The position numbers and the translations under genes were made by a program. A stretch of DNA of 64,000 nucleotides from Salinicoccus sesuvii (GTDB lineage: Bacteria > Bacillota > Bacilli > Staphylococcales > Salinicoccaceae), in NCBI RefSeq assembly GCF_042648145.1, contig NZ_JBHRWV010000007.1, positions 310,001-374,000 of the forward strand. Direction: 5' to 3'. Below the pieces are notes generated by a model. The model did no database searches. It was not told where the DNA came from and saw only the letters and a program-made list of their open reading frames with translations. The first letter of the stretch is position 1, and each line of letters starts with the position of its first letter. Positions 52,111-60,717 of the stretch are shown here, piece by piece.

Positions 52111-52596
52111 TTAAATGTTGAACGTCTTTAGAACGCCTTTTTTGTCAAGTTGCCTAAGAATCACCCATGATACCAGAGCACCAATCACTGTACTCGCCAT
52201 AAACGCAGGCGCCAATACATAGAAAAAATTCAGCTCCAAACCAAGTATCATAATCAAAGGCAGAGTAGCGAGCGAACCAAGGACACCGGTCCCGATCATT
52301 TCACCAGCAACAGACAGACCCAGCTTTTTAAATTTCCGGTAAAGCAGGAATGCAACAAGTGCACCGATCATGCTGCCCGGGTAGGCAAATGGCGATCCAG
52401 TCCCCATCATAATACGGATAGTTGACGAAAGGAATGCCTGAACGATTGCGAAAGGACCTGTGAGTACGACGCTTAAGACATTGATGAGATGTTGTATGGG
52501 AGCTGCTCGGACTGGACCGAGGGGGATCACAACAAAAGTACTGAGTACAACATTCAGTGCGACAAGCATACTTGTTATGGTTAAATTTCTAGTCAT
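52111..52596 (-). CDS. thiW: ECF transporter S component ThiW (thiazole uptake)
   Basis: 161-residue five- or six-helix membrane protein. PLGPVRAAPIQHLINVLSVVLTGP near residue 25 and STIRIMMGTGSPFAYPGSMIGALVAF near 57 match ThiW, the predicted substrate-binding part for the thiamine thiazole moiety. It needs a T component and ATPases from elsewhere, possibly the ykoC/ykoD products nearby. AGGAGG site ahead of the ATG. It lies just past the ymcA terminator, with mutS downstream on the same strand. No TPP aptamer of its own is visible. Confidence 0.85.
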   Translation of the reverse strand: MTRNLTITSMLVALNVVLSTFVVIPLGPVRAAPIQHLINVLSVVLTGPFAIVQAFLSSTIRIMMGTGSPFAYPGSMIGALVAFLLYRKFKKLGLSVAGEMIGTGVLGSLATLPLIMILGLELNFFYVLAPAFMASTVIGALVSWVILRQLDKKGVLKTFNI

Positions 52597-52612
52597 TCAA
52601 CCATCCTCCTTT

Positions 52613-52650
52613 TAAATAAAGGGCTGTACATCAAAAAAGATGTACAGCCC
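52613..52650 (-). terminator. ymcA terminator in the thiW leader
   Basis: Arms GGGCTGTACATC and GATGTACAGCCC around six A (T on the minus strand), then TTTATTT. Only about 17 bases separate it from the thiW start. Confidence 0.88.
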
Positions 52651-52662
52651 TTATGCTACCTT

Positions 52663-53088
52663 CTAGTCTTCTTTACGGTTCGGCATATTTCTCATTGCCG
52701 CTCCGGTTTCACCTTCCAAAATGTCCCCGCCTGTAGAAGTGATAATTTCGTTTGTCACGGTCTGACTGATCGCATGTGAAACCATCTGCAACAACTCGTT
52801 GACCTGGCTCTGAGATTCTTTGAACTGGTTGACAATCGGCATTTCATCAAGCTCCGCTTCAACCTTCTTGATCTTTTCCTCAGTCATCTGATATGCCCGT
52901 TCCTTACCGTAGTTCTGGAAATTGACAGCCTGTTTCTGAAGACTTTTTAGACTGGCCATCTTTTCACGGACGTCTTTGTTCTCATGTATCTTTGCTTCAG
53001 CTTTTTTAAAGAAATCAACCTGCTCTGTCTCAGCAATCATACCGCCGAGCGCTTTTGCTTCTTTTACTATCTCGTCTTTCGTATACAT
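52663..53088 (-). CDS. ymcA: YmcA/RicA, Y-complex subunit for RNase Y
   Basis: 141-residue helical protein of the YlbF/YmcA family. With YlbF and YaaT it steers RNase Y processing of specific mRNAs and, in Bacillus, competence and biofilm control. Conserved pattern: AETEQVDFFKKAEAKIHEN, SLKSLQKQAVNFQNYGKE, VNQFKESQSQVNELLQMVSHAISQTVTNEIITSTGGD. There is not one cysteine, whereas the Bacillus RicA uses C-terminal cysteines as iron-sulfur ligands. Start behind AAAGGTGG. Stands next to mutS as in other Bacillales, apart from the thiW gene between. Confidence 0.93.
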   Translation of the reverse strand: MYTKDEIVKEAKALGGMIAETEQVDFFKKAEAKIHENKDVREKMASLKSLQKQAVNFQNYGKERAYQMTEEKIKKVEAELDEMPIVNQFKESQSQVNELLQMVSHAISQTVTNEIITSTGGDILEGETGAAMRNMPNRKED

Positions 53089-53224
53089 AGACCTTCCACC
53101 TTTTCCTATTCTGACACCGGAGGCCCGGCATTATTCTGTCATCATCCGCAAAAAACCAGGCGAATCAAATCTTATATCAGTATATCTGTTTTTCCTGCAT
53201 ATTTCAAAACTATTTGGCTGTTTT

Positions 53225-54016
53225 TCACCTGGCATCCCGTGTCGGAAATGGGCTATACCACTGTCCAAGCTGAAAGGCACTGATAACCACAAGAATGATG
53301 ATGACGACAAAAAGGATATCCCGGATTGAGAACGTAGTTCGATGATAATAGGTCCTTGGCCCATCATCGAATCCTTTTGATTCCATCGCAATACCGAGGC
53401 GATAGGCTCGCCGTATACTCTGGCTCAAAAGTGTGATGATCGTGGTAGAGAATCCCTTATAGCCACTGACGTATTTCCTATGGATCAATGGCTTTCTTAC
53501 TTTGCGGGCGCGTCTTAGTGACATGTATTCATTACCGATGATCGGTACCATGCGGATTGCGGCCATGAATGCGTAGGCAAACTTCGGTTTTAAGCCCCCT
53601 TGCTGCATCAAGCTGTAGAAGACATCCGTCAGTTTCGTAGTGAAGACGACAAGTGCACCGAATAGCGATAATACTATGCCACGCATCATGATGTGGATGC
53701 CACGGATGGTGCTTTCTTCTGTGATGTGGATGATGCCGAATCGAACCAACGTAGTCGTACCATCACCATAGAAGATCATATACAGACTTGAAATCGCACC
53801 GAAGAAAAATACAGTTGAAACAAGTAGTAAGAGATATCTAATTTTCACTCCACTCAGTACAAACAGCAGCACCAGCATCAGGAGGGACAGGTGGAACAGA
53901 TGGTTCGGATCGTGGATGAGTAGAACCGTCAGGAACAAGCAAGCGGCAATCAGCATCTTAGTGATCGGATTGACTTCATCTACAGGGGTGCTGTAGTAAC
54001 GTATCGCTTCTAGCAT
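53225..54016 (-). CDS. ykoC: ECF transporter T component for HMP/thiamine precursor (YkoC/ThiX-like)
   Basis: 263 residues, about six helices; energy-coupling membrane subunit. The cytosolic coupling motif LRRARKVRKP near residue 185 is the XRX signature of EcfT proteins that docks in the ATPase grooves. Overlaps the end of the ATPase gene by seven bases. Third gene of the ykoE-ykoD-ykoC operon controlled by the TPP riboswitch. No clear terminator follows. Confidence 0.88.
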   Translation of the reverse strand: MLEAIRYYSTPVDEVNPITKMLIAACLFLTVLLIHDPNHLFHLSLLMLVLLFVLSGVKIRYLLLLVSTVFFFGAISSLYMIFYGDGTTTLVRFGIIHITEESTIRGIHIMMRGIVLSLFGALVVFTTKLTDVFYSLMQQGGLKPKFAYAFMAAIRMVPIIGNEYMSLRRARKVRKPLIHRKYVSGYKGFSTTIITLLSQSIRRAYRLGIAMESKGFDDGPRTYYHRTTFSIRDILFVVIIILVVISAFQLGQWYSPFPTRDAR

Positions 54017-55413
54017 CGCCCTGCACCTCTTTCTGTAAGTATCCCACCTGCTATATGTAGCCGTCTTGACGGATAACGCACCTTAATCTCTTCATCATGC
54101 GTAATCATGATAATGGTTGTCCCCGACTGGACCATGTCGTGCAGCATTTCAATCAATCGGAACGCATGACGCTGATCCAACCCAAAAGTGGGTTCATCCA
54201 GAATGATGATTTCAGGAATACCGCCTGAAGCTGTCGCAACACTCAGCCGACGCTTCTGACCTGTCGAGATTTCAAGCGGATGCAGATGCTGTATATTCTC
54301 CAGACCAAGTCTTTCGAGCAAGGCTTCTGTCCTCTGCTTGGCTTCTTTCTTATCATAATGGAGTTCCAGATTAATAAATACTTCGTCAACCACCGTATTT
54401 GTTATAAACTGCATTTCAGGATTTTGAAATACTGGATAGACAGCGCCTTTGTATTGCTTCGTCCGCTTCACTCTTCTACCTTTAAAATAAATATCTCCCT
54501 CAGACGAAATCAGTTTCATCAAAGCAAGGAGCAGGCTTGTTTTGCCTGTTCCATTATCCCCTTCAAGTGTAATCCATTCACCCTTCCTGATTTCAAGACC
54601 GGCGATATCAAGTAGTTGTTTTTTTCCACGCCTAATCTTAAGGTTACGTGCTTCAAGCAACGTTTCAGACTGCGCTTTTATATCGGGAAGCATCGGCGCA
54701 TTATGCCAGGACTCCGGGTGCCATACACCAAACGCATCGAGCGCATCACGATGGTTTCTGAGCATCACGTCTGGCGATGCCGTGCTGTTTATCTGTCCGG
54801 CATCATCCATAAGAATAACCCGATCCACCTTGTCCCATATATCTTCCACACGATGTTCGATAATGACTACGGTGCGATCCCCCCACATTTTATGGATTGT
54901 CTCCCACAGATGGGCAGCGGAACCGTCATCGAGCATGCTTGTCGGTTCATCAAAAAATAGTGTGTCTGCACGCTGTAACAATGAACCGGCTATGGCCAGT
55001 TTCTGTTTCATACCGCCGGATAGTGTCTGAATAGGTGTATCTGGTGCCACATCGAGACCGACTGTATCAAGCGCCTCTTTAATCTGTTGGTCCATCTCTT
55101 CTACTTTGACCTGTCTGTTCTCCATGACAAAGGCAAGTTCCTCAGAAACTGTCGGCATCGTAAACTGGGCATCCGGATCCTGAAACACATAGGCACCGGA
55201 CTCCGCGAGCTCTAGCTTATCCGCTTTTATCGGCACCTGGATGACGTTTGGAATGAGACCGCCAAGCACATTGAGGAGTGTACTCTTGCCGGAACCGCTT
55301 GGGCCGACAATGAGTACCTTCTCACCCTCCGCTATTTCCAAGTCTAGATCGGTAAAGAGTCGACTCTCAGCCTCTGGAAATTTCAGTCTGAGCTTTTCGA
55401 CTGTTATGGCCAT
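54010..55413 (-). CDS. ykoD: ECF transporter duplicated ATPase (YkoD/ThiY-like)
   Basis: 467 residues with two full ABC domains in one chain. First: Walker A GPSGSGKST near 37, signature TLSGGMKQK near 128, Walker B DTLFFDEPTSMLD near 150. Second: Walker A GDNGTGKTS near 283, signature ISTGQKRR near 385, Walker B IIILDEPTFGLD near 405, and H-loop ITHDEE. Drives uptake of the thiamine pyrimidine precursor with the YkoE and YkoC subunits, and might also serve ThiW. Confidence 0.92.
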   Translation of the reverse strand: MAITVEKLRLKFPEAESRLFTDLDLEIAEGEKVLIVGPSGSGKSTLLNVLGGLIPNVIQVPIKADKLELAESGAYVFQDPDAQFTMPTVSEELAFVMENRQVKVEEMDQQIKEALDTVGLDVAPDTPIQTLSGGMKQKLAIAGSLLQRADTLFFDEPTSMLDDGSAAHLWETIHKMWGDRTVVIIEHRVEDIWDKVDRVILMDDAGQINSTASPDVMLRNHRDALDAFGVWHPESWHNAPMLPDIKAQSETLLEARNLKIRRGKKQLLDIAGLEIRKGEWITLEGDNGTGKTSLLLALMKLISSEGDIYFKGRRVKRTKQYKGAVYPVFQNPEMQFITNTVVDEVFINLELHYDKKEAKQRTEALLERLGLENIQHLHPLEISTGQKRRLSVATASGGIPEIIILDEPTFGLDQRHAFRLIEMLHDMVQSGTTIIMITHDEEIKVRYPSRRLHIAGGILTERGAGRC

Positions 55414-55415
55414 TG

Positions 55416-55994
55416 TTATAACCCTTCATCCGCCGGCATTTTGCGACCGACAAGTTTCAGCACACCGGTTCCTCTCAGCCCTTTATAAAGTAGATATGCC
55501 AAACCACCGGCTATGAGTGCACCACTCAACACTCTAAAGCCGAACATGAGCATAAGATTCCATGTCGCTAGCTGACCAAGGTAGCCGTAGTACCAATCGA
55601 GCGGCAGTGTAGACAGCGCCGCTGCTATACCTGCAGTGACTGCAACCATGAGCGACGTACTCTTATATTTCACAATCGCAAATACAATCTCACATGCCAG
55701 TCCTTGGATCAGTCCATAGACAATCAGCATTATATCGAACTGCAACAGGACGATTGTCTCACCTGATGCTGCCGCAAACTCGGCAATCAGTGCAACGCCT
55801 GGCTTCCTAATAATCAGATAAGCGACTACCGCTGCAATAAACCACATGCCATAAAGAAGCTGATTTAAATGCAAGCCGAGTGGCTCCAACGCTGTATAGA
55901 CCCCACCCCATATCGAGTAGATGAACGAGAACACAAGCGCAACGACAACTGTAACCAGTACATCGGTGAGCGTCAGACTGTTCCTTTTTATCAT
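55416..55994 (-). CDS. ykoE: ECF transporter S component for thiamine pyrimidine (YkoE)
   Basis: 192-residue six-helix membrane protein of the YkoE family, thought to bind hydroxymethylpyrimidine. Conserved start LTLTDVLVTVVVALVFSFIYSIWGGVYTALEPLGLHLNQLLYGMWFIA and the ASGETIVLLQF and YGLIQGLACEIVFA segments. Start behind GGGGG; the longer frame upstream lies in the riboswitch terminator. First gene after the TPP riboswitch, two bases before ykoD. Confidence 0.92.
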   Translation of the reverse strand: MIKRNSLTLTDVLVTVVVALVFSFIYSIWGGVYTALEPLGLHLNQLLYGMWFIAAVVAYLIIRKPGVALIAEFAAASGETIVLLQFDIMLIVYGLIQGLACEIVFAIVKYKSTSLMVAVTAGIAAALSTLPLDWYYGYLGQLATWNLMLMFGFRVLSGALIAGGLAYLLYKGLRGTGVLKLVGRKMPADEGL

Positions 55995-56024
55995 ACAAAA
56001 ACCCCCAAATGATATTTCCCAAAT

Positions 56025-56147
56025 AAAAAACACACCACTAGCGGAGTGGTGTGCATATTTGTAGGAAAATATGCCACTTCCCTACGCTAGTATGATCTAG
56101 ATCAGGTAATGAGGGTCATTCTCAGTCCAAACGGACACCCCTAGTGG
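56025..56147 (-). promoter_or_regulatory. TPP riboswitch with terminator upstream of ykoEDC
   Basis: Minus-strand aptamer at about 56074-56147 has the classic parts: ACTAGGGGTG, the CTGAGA pyrimidine loop, ACCTGATCTAGATCATACTAGCGTAGGGA split by short joins, and a closing CCACT/AGTGG helix. A terminator hairpin CACACCACT/AGTGGTGTG with six T follows (56025-56054). Thiamine diphosphate should shut off the ECF genes. Confidence 0.96.
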
Positions 56148-56170
56148 TCGTTTCTTATTCGGTTGAACTT

Positions 56171-56199
56171 ATCTTAATACATTTCAAGACTTTTGTGAA
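56171..56199 (-). promoter_or_regulatory. Promoter of the ykoEDC operon
   Basis: Minus-strand TTCACA and TAAGAT, 17-base spacer, beginning only two bases from the stop codon of the ABC exporter gene. Confidence 0.4.
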
Positions 56200-56200
56200 G

Positions 56201-58024
56201 TTATTTATTATCAGACACCATTTGGAAGTAGCGTCCCTTTTGTTCGAGGAGTTCCTGCTCAGAGCCATGCTCAACCAGTTCACCCAGTTCCATAACAAAG
56301 ATCCTATCGACCGCTTTGATGGTGTTGAGCCTGTGGGCGATAATGATACTTGTACGGTCTTTCATAAGACGCTCTAGTGCTTCTTGAATCTTGAGCTCAG
56401 TCACAGTGTCGATGCTGCTTGTCGCTTCATCAAGTAGCAGGATGGCAGGATCTGTGATCAGGGCCCGGGCAATTGAGATCAACTGCTTCTGCCCCTGTGA
56501 AATGAATCCTTCATCCGCTTCAAGCACAGTATCGTAGCCATTTTCAAGTTCGATGATGAACTCATGTGCATTGGCAAGCTTCGCCGCTTCAATGACCTCT
56601 TCATCAGTGGCATCAAGCTTACCATAACGTATATTCTCCCTGATAGTAGACTCGAAGAGATACGGATCCTGCAACACAAACGCCGTCTGTGAACGGATGG
56701 TCGAACGGGCATAGTCAAGGATATCTTCTTTGTCTATTCTGACCTGCCCCGAATCCGTTTCATAGAACCTTGCAAGCAACTGCATCACTGTCGTCTTGCC
56801 TGCCCCGGTGGAACCAATTAACGCGATGGATTCTCCCGCTTCTATCTTGAAGCTAAGATTTCTGATCGTTGGTGTCTGCTGCTCGGGATCGTAGGAGAAG
56901 GAGACATCATCGAATTCGATTTCACCTTCTAAAACCTTGTCTTCAATTCCTCCGTTATCCTCTTCTGTTTCGGAATCCATGATGCCAAATACTCGCTCCG
57001 CACCTGCAATGGCAGATAGAACCTGATTGAACTGGTTGGAGAGATCGGCAAGTGGTCGTGTGAACTGCCTTGCATATTCAGCAAAAACAACAATTGTTCC
57101 GATAGTGACTACATCGTTGCCAGAGAGTGCAAGTAATCCACCGACACCTGCAACGACGGTAAAACTGATGTTGTTAAGCATATTCATCACTTTTGGAATG
57201 AACCCGGCGTATAGGAAAGCCCAGAACGTGATGTCTCTAAGTCTTCCAGCTTTTTCATCGAAGTTCTTGATCGCTGTCTCTTCTTGGGAGAACACTTTGA
57301 CGATTTCCTGGCCTGAGACCATCTCCTCGATATAACCGTTCATTTCACCGGTTGCCCGCTGGCGTTTCTTGTAGAGGGGGCCAGTTCTTCGGGTGATGAA
57401 GCCCACAGCTAGAATCAGTACTGGAATAATCAATACTGTAAGTAGTGTCAGAAGTGGGCTCAAGTAAATCATGACACTGATTGTACCGACAAGTGTGACG
57501 ACACTCGTTGTAAACTGTATAAAAGAGGTATTCAACGTCTGCGAAATGGTTTCGATATCGTTTGTCATCCGGCTCATCAATTCACCATGCTGACGTTTAT
57601 CGTAAAACCTTACAGGCAATTTCTGCATATGAGAGAACAATCTGGAACGGAGTTTGTATACTGTACGCTGTGACAGTCCGACCATCATGAACGCTGCCAG
57701 GTACTGCGTTGTTGAAAGCAAGATATAGACCACAAGTAACAGGATCAGAATCGAAGCAAGTCCGTCTAGTTGGCGCTGCACAAAATAATTATCAACGATT
57801 TGGCCGACAAGATACGGCCCGACGATACTGAGCAAGCTGGTCAATGCTACAAGGATTATTATGGCATAAAGCAAAACCCGCTCTTCGTTGATGAAGCGCC
57901 ACATTCTTTTAAGTGTTCCCCATATATCATTGGCACGCTGGTCTTCTTTCTTTTTCTTGCGTCCGATTTCCTCTTTTTGAAGGACCGGTTCATTGCCGAA
58001 TGGTCTTTTGATAAAATCAATCAT
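56201..58024 (-). CDS. ABC exporter half-transporter, catalytic NBD (YfiC/YheH type)
   Basis: 607 residues from MIDFIKRPFGNEP behind AAGGGGG, overlapping the partner's end by eight bases. Six helices, then the nucleotide-binding domain: Walker A GSTGAGKTT, Q-loop FVLQDPYLF, signature ISQGQKQL instead of LSGGQ, Walker B ILLLDEATSSID with catalytic Glu, H-loop IIAHRLNT. It is the competent half of an asymmetric heterodimer with the 58017-59738 product. A basic Lys-rich segment precedes helix 1. Substrate unknown. Confidence 0.9.
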   Translation of the reverse strand: MIDFIKRPFGNEPVLQKEEIGRKKKKEDQRANDIWGTLKRMWRFINEERVLLYAIIILVALTSLLSIVGPYLVGQIVDNYFVQRQLDGLASILILLLVVYILLSTTQYLAAFMMVGLSQRTVYKLRSRLFSHMQKLPVRFYDKRQHGELMSRMTNDIETISQTLNTSFIQFTTSVVTLVGTISVMIYLSPLLTLLTVLIIPVLILAVGFITRRTGPLYKKRQRATGEMNGYIEEMVSGQEIVKVFSQEETAIKNFDEKAGRLRDITFWAFLYAGFIPKVMNMLNNISFTVVAGVGGLLALSGNDVVTIGTIVVFAEYARQFTRPLADLSNQFNQVLSAIAGAERVFGIMDSETEEDNGGIEDKVLEGEIEFDDVSFSYDPEQQTPTIRNLSFKIEAGESIALIGSTGAGKTTVMQLLARFYETDSGQVRIDKEDILDYARSTIRSQTAFVLQDPYLFESTIRENIRYGKLDATDEEVIEAAKLANAHEFIIELENGYDTVLEADEGFISQGQKQLISIARALITDPAILLLDEATSSIDTVTELKIQEALERLMKDRTSIIIAHRLNTIKAVDRIFVMELGELVEHGSEQELLEQKGRYFQMVSDNK

Positions 58025-59738
58025 CCAGCTGTCCCCCTTCCGTCTGCGATTGCACAATGGATCGGTATAGATCCGATTCTTCCATAAGTGTCTCATGCGA
58101 TCCAAGTGCACTAATCTCGCCACCATCAAGTATAAGGATGCGATCAGCCATTTTTGCAGTGACTATCTTTTGCGTGACGATGATTTGAGTCGTATTCTCT
58201 TCCTTGATAGCATCCCATAGCGCCGATTCCGTGCGGATATCTAGAGCCGAAGTACTATCGTCTAAGATCAGTATACCCGGTCTTCGGACGAGTGCGCGAG
58301 CAATGGATAGTCGTTGCTTTTGCCCGCCCGATAACGTCACGCCCCTTTGGCCGACACGGGTTTCATAGCGGTGATCGAATGTATTGATTGAATTGTGGAT
58401 TTGTGCCTTTTGTGTTGATGTGAATACTTCCGCTTCTCCCGCTTCAAGATCTCCCCATAAGAGGTTCTCGAAAATACTGCCTGAGAACAATACAGCAGAC
58501 TGTGGTACATAACCGATGGTCTCACGGAGATCATCTTCGTTCCAGTCTTTTGCATTGATGCCATTGATATAGACATCCCCTTCTTTTACATCATACATTT
58601 TTGGTATAAGACTAAGAAGTGTACTCTTGCCAGATCCTGTACCACCCATAATGACAAGTGTCTCATTCTCTTTAACTTCGAAGTTGATGTCGCGGAGAAC
58701 ATACCGTGTTGAACCTGGATATTTAAAGGAGACGTTATCAAATTTCACTGTGCCTGCCTGATCCACCTTGCTGATTTCTTTATTATCGTTCACTGCCACA
58801 GGCGCCTCGAGCACTTCCTCCATACGTTCACTGGAAGCTTTGGCACGACTGAATGCGATGATGATGAAAGCAAACATTGAGAAACCACTCTGCATGCGGA
58901 GTGCATAGTTGACGACGGCGACAATCTCACCAACTTCAACGCTGTTACTCTGAAGCAAATCAGAAGCCATCCATAATACGACGAGTAGACTGCCGTTTAT
59001 AATCAGAAGCAGTACAGGCATGATGGATTCCATCAGCCTCAGTGCATACACTGTATCATCACGCAGACGACCCGCGACTTTGCTGAACTTGCCGATTTCG
59101 AACTCGCCACGGTCATTTGCCTTAATTAGTCTGACCGCTTCAAGGTTCTGTTGGATAAAACGGTTGATTTTATCCAGTCGCTTCTGGACTCTTAGGAAAA
59201 TCTGTCCACCCTTACGGGCTGTAAAGAAAAGAAATATCAATAGGACTGGTGTTAAGAAGGACAGATAGAAACCAAGTGTCGGATTGACGACAAACGACAT
59301 GATAAGTGACCCAATAACAAGTAACGGTGCCCTCAGAATAATTCTTAATGACATATAGAGTAACATTTCGACTTGTAAGACATCCTGGGTCATGCGCGTG
59401 ATGAGACTGGAAGTTGGGAATTTCGATAGTGTTGCGAGCGTGAAATACTGGACTTTCCGAAACAATGCCGTTCGCAAATCGTAACTGAAACGCGTGGCGA
59501 CCTGACTCGAGAAATATGAGTTACTGATTCCACTTAGAAACGCTGCCATACTAATGGCGAACATAACCAGAAGATAAAACCAAACGGTATCTATATCCTG
59601 TGCCACGATACCATCATCAATGACTTTTGAAATCAGATAAGGCTGAAGCAACTCAACAGCAAGTTCGATGAACATGAAGAAGAGAGCGACTGCAATGAAC
59701 CATTTGTATTTGAGCGCGTATTTGAAGACTGTAATCAA
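58017..59738 (-). CDS. ABC exporter half-transporter, degenerate NBD (YfiB type)
   Basis: 573 residues starting at TTG (MITVFKYALKYKW) behind AAGGGTGG. Walker A GGTGSGKST, signature LSGGQKQR intact, Walker B ILILDDSTSALD with Asp in place of the catalytic Glu, and H-loop VTQKIVT with Gln in place of His. Both changes are known in the non-hydrolysing site of heterodimeric exporters. First gene of the two-gene unit; inserted where miaB stands in staphylococci. Confidence 0.9.
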   Translation of the reverse strand: MITVFKYALKYKWFIAVALFFMFIELAVELLQPYLISKVIDDGIVAQDIDTVWFYLLVMFAISMAAFLSGISNSYFSSQVATRFSYDLRTALFRKVQYFTLATLSKFPTSSLITRMTQDVLQVEMLLYMSLRIILRAPLLVIGSLIMSFVVNPTLGFYLSFLTPVLLIFLFFTARKGGQIFLRVQKRLDKINRFIQQNLEAVRLIKANDRGEFEIGKFSKVAGRLRDDTVYALRLMESIMPVLLLIINGSLLVVLWMASDLLQSNSVEVGEIVAVVNYALRMQSGFSMFAFIIIAFSRAKASSERMEEVLEAPVAVNDNKEISKVDQAGTVKFDNVSFKYPGSTRYVLRDINFEVKENETLVIMGGTGSGKSTLLSLIPKMYDVKEGDVYINGINAKDWNEDDLRETIGYVPQSAVLFSGSIFENLLWGDLEAGEAEVFTSTQKAQIHNSINTFDHRYETRVGQRGVTLSGGQKQRLSIARALVRRPGILILDDSTSALDIRTESALWDAIKEENTTQIIVTQKIVTAKMADRILILDGGEISALGSHETLMEESDLYRSIVQSQTEGGQLDD

Positions 59739-59816
59739 TTGTTCCACCCTTTTCTTTCGGTTACCGAAGTAATATATCAATTATGACATAATTCAAACTA
59801 TTTTAATAGAAAAAAT

Positions 59817-59847
59817 AAAAACCTGAAGCCCGAAGCTTCAGGTTTTT
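59817..59847 (-). terminator. korB terminator
   Basis: Arms AAAACCTGAAGC and GCTTCAGGTTTT, five-base loop, then TATTTTTTC on the minus strand. Separates korAB from the ABC exporter. Confidence 0.9.
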
Positions 59848-59850
59848 GAT

Positions 59851-60717
59851 TTAGCGGAATTCCGCCATGAGTTCATCGAATGTTCCATTTTCAAGTTTCA
59901 TTTCTTTTTTAACAAGTGGCTGGTCTAGATATCCTTCAATGTTCTCTTGGTAGGATTTTGCTTCCTGATCATGATAGATGATACCCTTCAGTCGACCATC
60001 ATATTCCATGACGTGCTGCATTGCATTCTTTGGATCCTGATAATCAAATCCTTCAATGTCCTCGACAGCTACCAGATTCTCCTTGAACCAATCGTAAGTG
60101 TTCACCTTATTGTATGTTACACATGGACTGAAGACATTAATGAAGCTGAACCCCTTATGGTCCATCGCCTGCTGGATGATGGCTGTAAGCTGTTTAATGT
60201 CTGAGCTCACACTTTGAGCAACAAAAGTCGCCCCGCTTGCTAGTGCTGTTCTGATTGGTTGGATCGGATTCTCTTTTGACCCTTCCGGTGTCGTCTTCGT
60301 CACAAAACCTTTGCCTGAGGACGGAGAAGTCTGTCCTTTCGTCAGGCCGTAGACTTGATTGTCCATGACGATATAAGTGATATCGATGTTTCTTTTCAGT
60401 GCGTGGACGGTGTGTCCCATACCGATTGCGAAACCATCGCCATCTCCACCTGAAGCGATGACTGTAAGGTCGTCATTGGCCATTTTGACACCTTGAGCCA
60501 CTGGAAGGCTGCGTCCATGTGTAGAGTGGAAACCGTAGGATTTGATGTAGCCACTCAAACGACCGCTACAGCCGATACCTGTGATGACAGCAAGTTCATC
60601 TGGCTCAAGCCCATTAGCTGCACACGCTTTCTGTATAGCTGCCTGAACACTAAAGTCACCACAGCCCGGGCACCAGTTTGGTTTGATATTATTTCTAAAG
60701 TCTTTGAATGTCGCCAT
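59851..60717 (-). CDS. korB: 2-oxoacid:ferredoxin oxidoreductase, beta subunit
   Basis: 288 residues. The thiamine-diphosphate motif lies around SGGDGDGFAIGMGH through YIVMDNQVYGLTKGQTSPSS (residues about 90-135). CPGCGD near 16 and GIGCSG near 48 supply cysteines for the cluster. With KorA it oxidises 2-oxoglutarate (or another 2-oxoacid) to an acyl-CoA, passing electrons to ferredoxin. Starts on the last base of korA. Confidence 0.93.
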   Translation of the reverse strand: MATFKDFRNNIKPNWCPGCGDFSVQAAIQKACAANGLEPDELAVITGIGCSGRLSGYIKSYGFHSTHGRSLPVAQGVKMANDDLTVIASGGDGDGFAIGMGHTVHALKRNIDITYIVMDNQVYGLTKGQTSPSSGKGFVTKTTPEGSKENPIQPIRTALASGATFVAQSVSSDIKQLTAIIQQAMDHKGFSFINVFSPCVTYNKVNTYDWFKENLVAVEDIEGFDYQDPKNAMQHVMEYDGRLKGIIYHDQEAKSYQENIEGYLDQPLVKKEMKLENGTFDELMAEFR

